From: Flaccisagitta enflata
Taxonomy: Eukaryota; Chaetognatha; Sagittoidea; Aphragmophora
Reading direction: 5' to 3'
DNA: 64,000 nt
Assembly: GCA_965153355.1 (NCBI GenBank)
Contig: OZ231126.1
Span: 73,222,001 to 73,286,000 of the forward strand
A program made the translations under genes and the position numbers. Positions within the stretch are counted from its first letter, which is position 1. Every line of letters begins with the position of its first letter. Under the pieces are notes generated by a model that saw nothing but the letters and a program-made list of their open reading frames with translations, ran no database searches and was not told the DNA's origin. Positions 57,086 to 64,000 of the stretch are shown here, in pieces.

Positions 57086-57147
57086 GCAAAGGATGTTGTT
57101 GGAAACCGTCTTCTCGAAATGGCGTTCCTTGGTGCTTCAACAAATAA
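57086..57147 (+). CDS. Alpha-amylase terminal exon: second half of trefoil domain and stop
   Basis: Acceptor tttctttcccag before 57086. The phase-1 join gives GKGCCWKPSSRNGVPWCFNK then TAA at 57145-57147. Cys-Cys-Trp, Gly-Val-Pro-Trp-Cys-Phe and the six-cysteine spacing across this and the previous exon are diagnostic of the P-type/trefoil fold. Trefoil domains occur in mucin-associated peptides and at the N-terminus of GH31 glucosidases such as sucrase-isomaltase. A C-terminal trefoil on a GH13 amylase is not an arrangement I know of. Confidence 0.92.
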
Positions 57148-57148
57148 A
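57143..57148 (+). promoter_or_regulatory. AATAAA overlapping the amylase stop codon
   Basis: The stop TAA at 57145-57147 lies inside AATAAA (57143-57148). If this is the polyadenylation signal, the 3'UTR would be only about 15-30 nt. A second choice is not obvious in the next 100 nt. Confidence 0.45.
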
Positions 57149-57389
57149 ATGCTGAAAGTATATACTATATAAACTGTAAACATTAGACAGCAAATTTATC
57201 GAGCGACTTTTCCCGTATGCAAGTCTCGTCTTGATGGCGTCACTCAAGTCCTTAATTAGTTCAGATTGTATCTGTTCAACGCGTCTGTTTTCCTTGTCTG
57301 TCTATTTTGTTTTCGTCTTATTAAAAGCAATGTTATTGTTTTCTTCTACATTTTCTTCCATATTGCAAAACATTAGAAATCAAACCGAC

Positions 57390-57610
57390 ATCTGTGTCTG
57401 TGTGTCTGTGTGTCTGTGTGTCTGTCTGTGTTTGTTTCTATCGGACTGTGTTTCTGTCTGTCCCTCTGTCATTCTGTCTGTCCGTCTGTCCGTCAATCTC
57501 TGTTTTTCTGACTCTCTGTGTGTGTGTCTGTCTGTCTGTGTGTCTGTCTGTCTGTCTGTCTGTCTGTCTGGCAATGTTTCTATCTGTCGGACGGTGTTTC
57601 TGTCTGCCCC

Positions 57611-57656
<46 letters not shown>

Positions 57657-57658
57657 CC

Positions 57659-57743
<85 letters not shown>

Positions 57744-57880
57744 GGTTCTGTCTGTCGGACTGTGTTTCTGTCTGCCCCTCTGTCTGTCTGTCTCTCTGTC
57801 TGTCTATCCCTCTGTCCGTCAATCTCTGTCTTTCTAACTCTCTGTCTGTTCGTCCATCTGTCTGTCTCTCTGTCTGTCTA

Positions 57881-57937
<57 letters not shown>

Positions 57938-57984
57938 CTGTCTGTCTGTCTGTCTGTGTCTCACTCTGTCTCTCTGTCTCTCTG

Positions 57985-58075
<91 letters not shown>

Positions 58076-58080
58076 CTCTC
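57390..58080 (+). repeat. (CTGT)n then (CT)n composite microsatellite
   Basis: About 570 bp of CTGT with CCTCTGT/GTCCGTC interruptions, then about 110 bp of CT. The subrepeat GTTTCTGTCTGCCCCTCTGT recurs twice. Confidence 0.97.
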
Positions 58081-58970
58081 TGGTTTCCAAGAGCAAAGAT
58101 TGAATTTTGGAGATATATCCAAAAGGCTTTTGAGCACTTAAAAGAGGAAAAGAAAGAAAAAAAAAAAAGAATAAGAACTGGCTCACAGTCCCTCGCAGTC
58201 CAAGCGTTACTGTCGTAACGGGTGTCTGGAAATCTTTAATTCTTTCCGATGTATTTTTCTTTCATTTTTATTTTTGTCTGAGTGCATCTCAACTAAAGAG
58301 GTTCCTGTTCTTGAAAGCGAAGAGAGTGAAGTTAAATGAGAGGGAGTTTGGAATGATTGGGTAGTTATGGAATAAGGAGGACTTTCTCTGGTGTAAGAAG
58401 GGTGGTATGATTAGGATGCCATTTATTGTTGCCATAATTGAGACTCCTTTGACCAAAAATGCTAGATTCTTGATTTTGATTTATGATTATGAGTCAATGT
58501 AAGATCAGTATTAATGGGTATATTCTAATGTCAATTGCGTGGAGTGAATGGGGTGGTTAGAGTGGAGATTGACCTCAAGAATTCCCTGTGGGGTGTCGCA
58601 AAAGTGGGAGGTTGGGGAAGGAGGTAAGGGGAAAGTGGGTAAGGGGCACGGGGCAAGGGAAACAAGAGAGGTAAGGGGTAAGGGCTGTGGGATGAGAGCA
58701 AAGATTATCATCCTTCAAGAGCGAGTTTATGAGATTTAAACGAGAAGCAGCATGACGACCCTTGACCTTGTCTGGTCTTTGTTTAATGGGAAAAGTGCTC
58801 CTGAATTGCTCGAGTAATGATACACAGAACACATGAAGAGGAGTATGTTGTTTCACTGCCCTATCAAAAAGTTTGGACACGCTTTTTCTGATGATTTAGG
58901 TCAAAACAAAGCGTCTTTTTTTTATATTCTAATTGAATGTTTCTATATCGACCCTGTTTCCCTTCCAGAA
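58081..58970. other. Intergenic, no gene recognised
   Basis: Unique sequence; purine-rich GGTAAGGGG-type patch at 58600-58690. Confidence 0.4.
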
Positions 58971-58973
58971 TAT

Positions 58974-59200
<227 letters not shown>

Positions 59201-59562
59201 TAATGTTGTTTGTTGTTTTGTATGTGTCTTAGAACTTATTAGGTATAAAAGAAAAGACCAGCCGATCTCTTACCATTGCGTTCGCGAGTCAAATCAGTGA
59301 CCATCGCGTCGATGACACATTCAGCAGACACCATTTCATCAACATGGAATCATTTTCCCGATTTTGATTCGTACGTCTGAGGAAAAATTCGTTCGTTTCT
59401 TTACTCACCATACAAGATGATAGGTTGTTCATGATGGAGACGAGAGGAGGAAAATCATCTCTCGGAGAGCAATGCATTTTAGAGGAAATATTCAATATAA
59501 ACTTCTTCCTTTCATTCAGCTGAATATCATGGGGCCCTCAGAATCGTTAAACTCATCCACGC

Positions 59563-60530
59563 CTATTGATTCATTGTCCTATAACCCCGCAGTGTCTGTT
59601 GTAGAAGCCGTGTCCATTGATTCATTGTCCTATAACCCCGCAGTATCCGTTGTAGAAGCCATGTCCATGGATTCATTGTCCTATAACCCCGCAGTGTCTG
59701 TTGTAGAAGCCGTGTCCATTGATTCATTGTCCTATAACCCCGCAGTATCCGTTGTAGAAGCCATGTCCATGGATTCATTGTCCTATAACCCCGCGGCGTC
59801 CGTTGTAGAAGCCGTGTCCATGGATTCATTGTCCTATAACCCCGCCGTGTCCATTTATTCATTGTCCTATAACCCCGCAGTGTCCGTTGTAGAAGCCGTG
59901 TCCACGGATTCATTGTCCTATAACCCCGCCGTGTCCATTTATTCATTGTCCTATAACCCCGCAGTGCCCGTTGTAGGAGCCGTGTCCACGGATTCATTGT
60001 CCTATAACCCCGCCGTGTCCATTTATTCATTGTCCTATAACCCCGCAGTGTCCGTTGTAGAAGCCGTGTCCACGGATTCATTGTCCTATAACCCCGCCGT
60101 GTCCATTTATTCATTGTCCTATAACCCCGCAGTGCCCGTTGTAGGAGCCGTGTCCACGGATTCATTGTCCTATAACCCCGCCGTGTCCATTTATTCATTG
60201 TCCTATAACCCCGCAGTGTCCGTTGTAGAAGCCGTGTCCACGGATTCATTGTCCTATAACCCCGCCGTGTCCATTTATTCATTGTCCTATAACCCCGCAG
60301 TGTCCGTTGTAGAAGCCATGTCCATGGATTCATTGTCCTATAACCCCGCCGTGTCCATTTATTCATTGTCCTATAACCCCGCAGTGCCCGTTGTAGGAGC
60401 CGTGTCCACGGATTCATTGTCCTATAACCCCGCCGTGTCCATTTATTCATTGTCCTATAACCCCGCAGTGTCCGTTGTAGAAGCCGTGTCCACTGATTCA
60501 TTGTCCTATAACCCCGCAGTGTCCATTTTC
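59563..60530 (+). repeat. 51/84-bp minisatellite with long open frames on both strands
   Basis: Early units are 51 bp (DSLSYNPAVSVVEAVS plus one residue). From about 59820 a 36-bp short unit (DSLSYNPAVSIY) alternates with a 48-bp unit to give an 84-bp higher-order repeat. All lengths are multiples of three. A plus frame runs from ATG 59472 to a stop at 60632 (386 codons), and a minus frame also stays open (312 codons). No signal peptide, domain or splice evidence decides whether either is translated. Confidence 0.93.
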
Positions 60531-60785
60531 GTGGCCGTGTCCAGCCTCACTCACTCACCAGAGCCTATGGCAAAAGGTCAATCGTCCATCTCTCAAAGTC
60601 ACGAGAGAAAAAAAAAAGAAGCAAATAGATAGTGTCTGGTCTTGATAGTAGTAATTCTGTTGTCGTTCCACTTTATGGAAGCTTAGTTCCTCGAGGGGGG
60701 GGAGGAAAGGGGGAGAGAGGAGAGGGCAAAGTAGAGGAGGAAGAAAGAGATTGAGAATACGAAAGTATAAAAGAAGAAGAAGACG

Positions 60786-60897
60786 AACAAGTGACGCGGG
60801 GTCACAATATCGTTGCGGACGGGTGGGCAGGGGCGACCAACCCCCATCCACACCAAAACCCCCAACCCCACAAACAAACATTCACAAAATAGTACCG

Positions 60898-60900
<3 letters not shown>
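60786..60900 (-). mobile_element. Hairpin/(GTCN)n element 3' half
   Basis: ACAAGTGACGCGGGGTCAC terminal hairpin, arm GTTGCGGACGGGTGGGC, CCAACCCCCATCCACACC shared with 7250-7280 and 55300-55330. Confidence 0.75.
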
Positions 60901-61381
<481 letters not shown>

Positions 61382-61531
61382 ATTATTGCGGTCGCGCGGA
61401 CGGGTCAAATAATCCATGATAGCCTTAGTCCAAAATAAACCCGAGGTCGAATATTTTTTTTTTTTTTTTTTTTTGTGGGCTGCCTTCAAAGGCGTGGATT
61501 TGATGTGACTCTGGAGTTGGCAGAGGATTTA

Positions 61532-61800
61532 GGGCGTGTTTCTAGTGAGCGCCAAAGACGCGTTTCTTCCTGTGAAACGTGATAACAGCGTGAACACATA
61601 TTCAAGAATTTCAACCGTCCCACGAGGGAGTGAGCGAAGTGAGTGAGCGAGCCCGTGAATGGAGCAAGCGAGCAAAGCGAGCGTAGCAAAGCGGAGTGCT
61701 GCGGAGCTAGTGAGTGGAGTAAGCGGTGCGAGCGAACGAACGTAGCGAGCGACCGAGTGGCCCGTTCAAAACGCGATCGTCTTTGACTAGAAACGCCCCC
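61532..61800 (-). mobile_element. PIF/Harbinger-like MITE flanked by a 26-bp direct repeat
   Basis: GGGCGTGTTTCTAGTGAGCG ... GACTAGAAACGCCCCC. TGACTCTGGAGTTGGCAGAG + GATTTA (61506-61531) abuts one end and a copy differing at two bases (61801-61826) abuts the other. Confidence 0.82.
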
Positions 61801-62154
61801 TGACTCTGGAGTTGGTGGAGGATTTATTATCAGATGGATGTGATTCGTTTTCGGCCTTCATAAAGATAGTGATGGTGACGATGATAGAAGATAATTACTT
61901 TACCGGTGATGATTATGATGATAATGATTATGGTCTTTAAATGACTGGTACATATTACTAAATATAGCCATATAGAAATAAAAACTAGTTTCCTGTTCGT
62001 AACTGTCTGCCATTGTTTGTTCATATAGTTTATGGATTTCCCAATGTTGAAAGGTTCTGCAATTTAAGTTTGAATAAACAACATATTGAAAATATTATCA
62101 TTCGTTCATCTAAATTTACGTTTATGAGGATGTGGACTTGATGCTGATGCTACA

Positions 62155-62420
<266 letters not shown>

Positions 62421-62429
62421 ATCCAGAAC

Positions 62430-63136
62430 TAGTATTGGTCCATCGCTTTTGATGCATATCCATGTCATCAGTGTGGACAATGACAAACCTGTCAATGACA
62501 ATGAAAAACAATCTTCGGACGCGACACGACCAAGAGATATGATCAATTATGGGTGGATTGGAACGAGTAAATCAATGACAAAAATTCTCGCGAATGACGA
62601 ACGTTATAAAAGGAACGAAGTCATTTATTCATCGTTTCATGGACGTGCAAAGTGTCGACGCTTAGGACACGTGCGCTTACGAACTACTCTCCCCATTTCG
62701 ACCGTTGGCACTTTCTTTACTTTCTTTACTTTACACATATTCTAATTTTGATCTATAAAGCGTCAAAGAACATATTCTTGCTCAATGATAATGTAAGACT
62801 TTTATCGAAGGATTATAAATAATAAAAAAAATGTTACATGATGAAACTCTTAATATCTTATAAACAGAATACAGTATAGGAATTCGGGCTTTCAATCCTT
62901 ATGAATTTCTCTGAACCGGTTATTTCCGAGCTTACCTGCTCGGCTCCAAAGTCTTTTGTTTATCACATTAGTCAGTTGATTGGTCCGGCGGTCCGTAATG
63001 CATCTCTTTCTAAATACTCATAATTTTTGTTGAGTATAACACTATGAGAAATAATGACTAGCGCACACTTGCCTCGGACCTCTGTTCAACAATTCCATTG
63101 CATGCTTTTTCCCCCCCAAATTTTACTCTTAATTTT
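62430..63136. other. Intergenic, no gene recognised
   Basis: The open frames around 62430-62745 have no recognisable motif. Confidence 0.4.
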
Positions 63137-63386
63137 AGTCACAGATAACCGTGTTTTGAACGGGCCACTCGGTCGCTCGCTACGTTTGTTTGCTCGCACC
63201 GCTCACTCCGCTCACTCGCTTCGCAGCGCTCTTCTTCGCTCGCTTCACTCGCTCGCTCCGATCACGGGCTCGCTCACTCAATTCGCTCACTCCCTTGTGG
63301 GACAGTTAAAGTTCTTGAATATGTGTTCATGCTGTGAATGCGTTTCACGGGAACAAACGCGTTTTAGGCGCTCACTAGAAACGCCC
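63137..63386 (+). mobile_element. PIF/Harbinger-like MITE, 5' end eroded
   Basis: GTGTTTTGAACGGGCCACTC, (CGCTCACTC)n interior, GGGACAGTTAAAGTTCTTGA, ACAAACGCGTTTTAGGCG, end CACTAGAAACGCCC. Confidence 0.78.
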
Positions 63387-63604
63387 TAAAACAGAGAGTC
63401 TCATGCTCGCTTTGTCATGTTAATTTTTTGCTAATATGAAACTAAAATCTTTAAAAACGCTGAGCTGTCAAGTTTTCCCTTTTATGTCAAGACCGTCTTG
63501 CCTCAAGACCAAATTATGTCAGTAATGTCAGTTGCTTTCAAACTATGCACACGTTCTAGTTGGTTATCCATGTGCTATTTGCATCTCTCTCTCTGTCGCT
63601 ATCT

Positions 63605-63706
<102 letters not shown>

Positions 63707-64000
63707 CTCTTTAATTAGCCTCTCTCTTCAAGAAAAGTGGGAAAAACTGTGTCGTTTTCGGAATGGCACTTTGAAGCCACGCCACGCGACGGGATATAAA
63801 CATATTTCTTCTTTTTTTTTCTTTTTTTTTTTAGTATTTCCATCCTCCTTTTCCCTCGCCGAAGCTACTCAAGATAAAAAAAATGCCCACGCCTCTCGCC
63901 AGATGTGGCCACGCCTACTCTTAAAAACAACCAACCGCACAGGCAACGATTTTGTAAAATCATACTTTCTTATCATTCATACTTGTTCATCGTTCATAAT

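Overview
This window comes from a nuclear genome of an invertebrate animal whose phylum I cannot fix. Several features point that way. There are GT-AG introns interrupting an animal-type alpha-amylase and an immunoglobulin domain. A trefoil (P-type) domain and a large C2H2 zinc-finger gene are present. Simple repeats are extremely dense, and small non-autonomous transposons are abundant. Nothing looks prokaryotic, viral or organellar.

Three real genes can be supported. (1) Near the left end, on the minus strand, is one exon of an Ig-superfamily protein (1790-2242). (2) At 17685-22730, minus strand, is an uninterrupted 1681-codon reading frame for a multi-C2H2 zinc-finger protein. It carries a 21-residue tandem repeat and three polyasparagine tracts. 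(3) On the plus strand, at 51934-52155, 56671-56849 and 57086-57147, are the last three exons of a GH13 alpha-amylase. They join in frame and end in a Gly/Ser/Pro linker plus a complete trefoil domain; the upstream exons were not found. Also present are a 3'-end relic of a non-LTR retrotransposon (53679-54095, minus) and a candidate small exon with a consensus donor (54234-54294, minus).

Most of the remaining sequence is repeats. The dominant family, about 30 copies on both strands, is a short element. It has a 5' hairpin (e.g. AGTCGCGTG/CACGCGACT), a (GTCC/GTCG)n tetranucleotide block, a second copy of the hairpin arm near the 3' end, a 3' terminal hairpin and a T-rich end (TTGTT). This matches the layout known for Helentron-derived non-autonomous elements (HINE/DINE-1/mini-me, which carry GTCY repeats). 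Hairpin sequences differ between subfamilies, but the 5' and 3' arms change together. The same grammar delimits a 2.2-kb element (12217-14395) that has swallowed a roughly 57-copy 30-bp minisatellite. Other small elements include PIF/Harbinger-like MITEs (TTA target duplication), hAT-like MITEs (8-bp duplication), pogo/mariner-like MITEs (TA) and a foldback element inserted inside a (GT)n run.

Layout: 0-12 kb transposon relics and SSRs; 12.2-14.4 kb giant minisatellite element; 14.4-17.2 kb SSRs and a palindromic repeat element; 17.7-22.7 kb zinc-finger gene; 23-35 kb SSRs, MITEs and an 87-bp tandem array; 35-45 kb mixed relics; 45-47.9 kb 158-bp satellite; 49.1-49.7 kb 19-bp minisatellite; 51.9-57.1 kb amylase-trefoil gene with SSR- and MITE-filled introns; 57.4-64 kb SSRs, a 51/84-bp minisatellite with long open frames, and MITEs. 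The three genes have no evident functional link.
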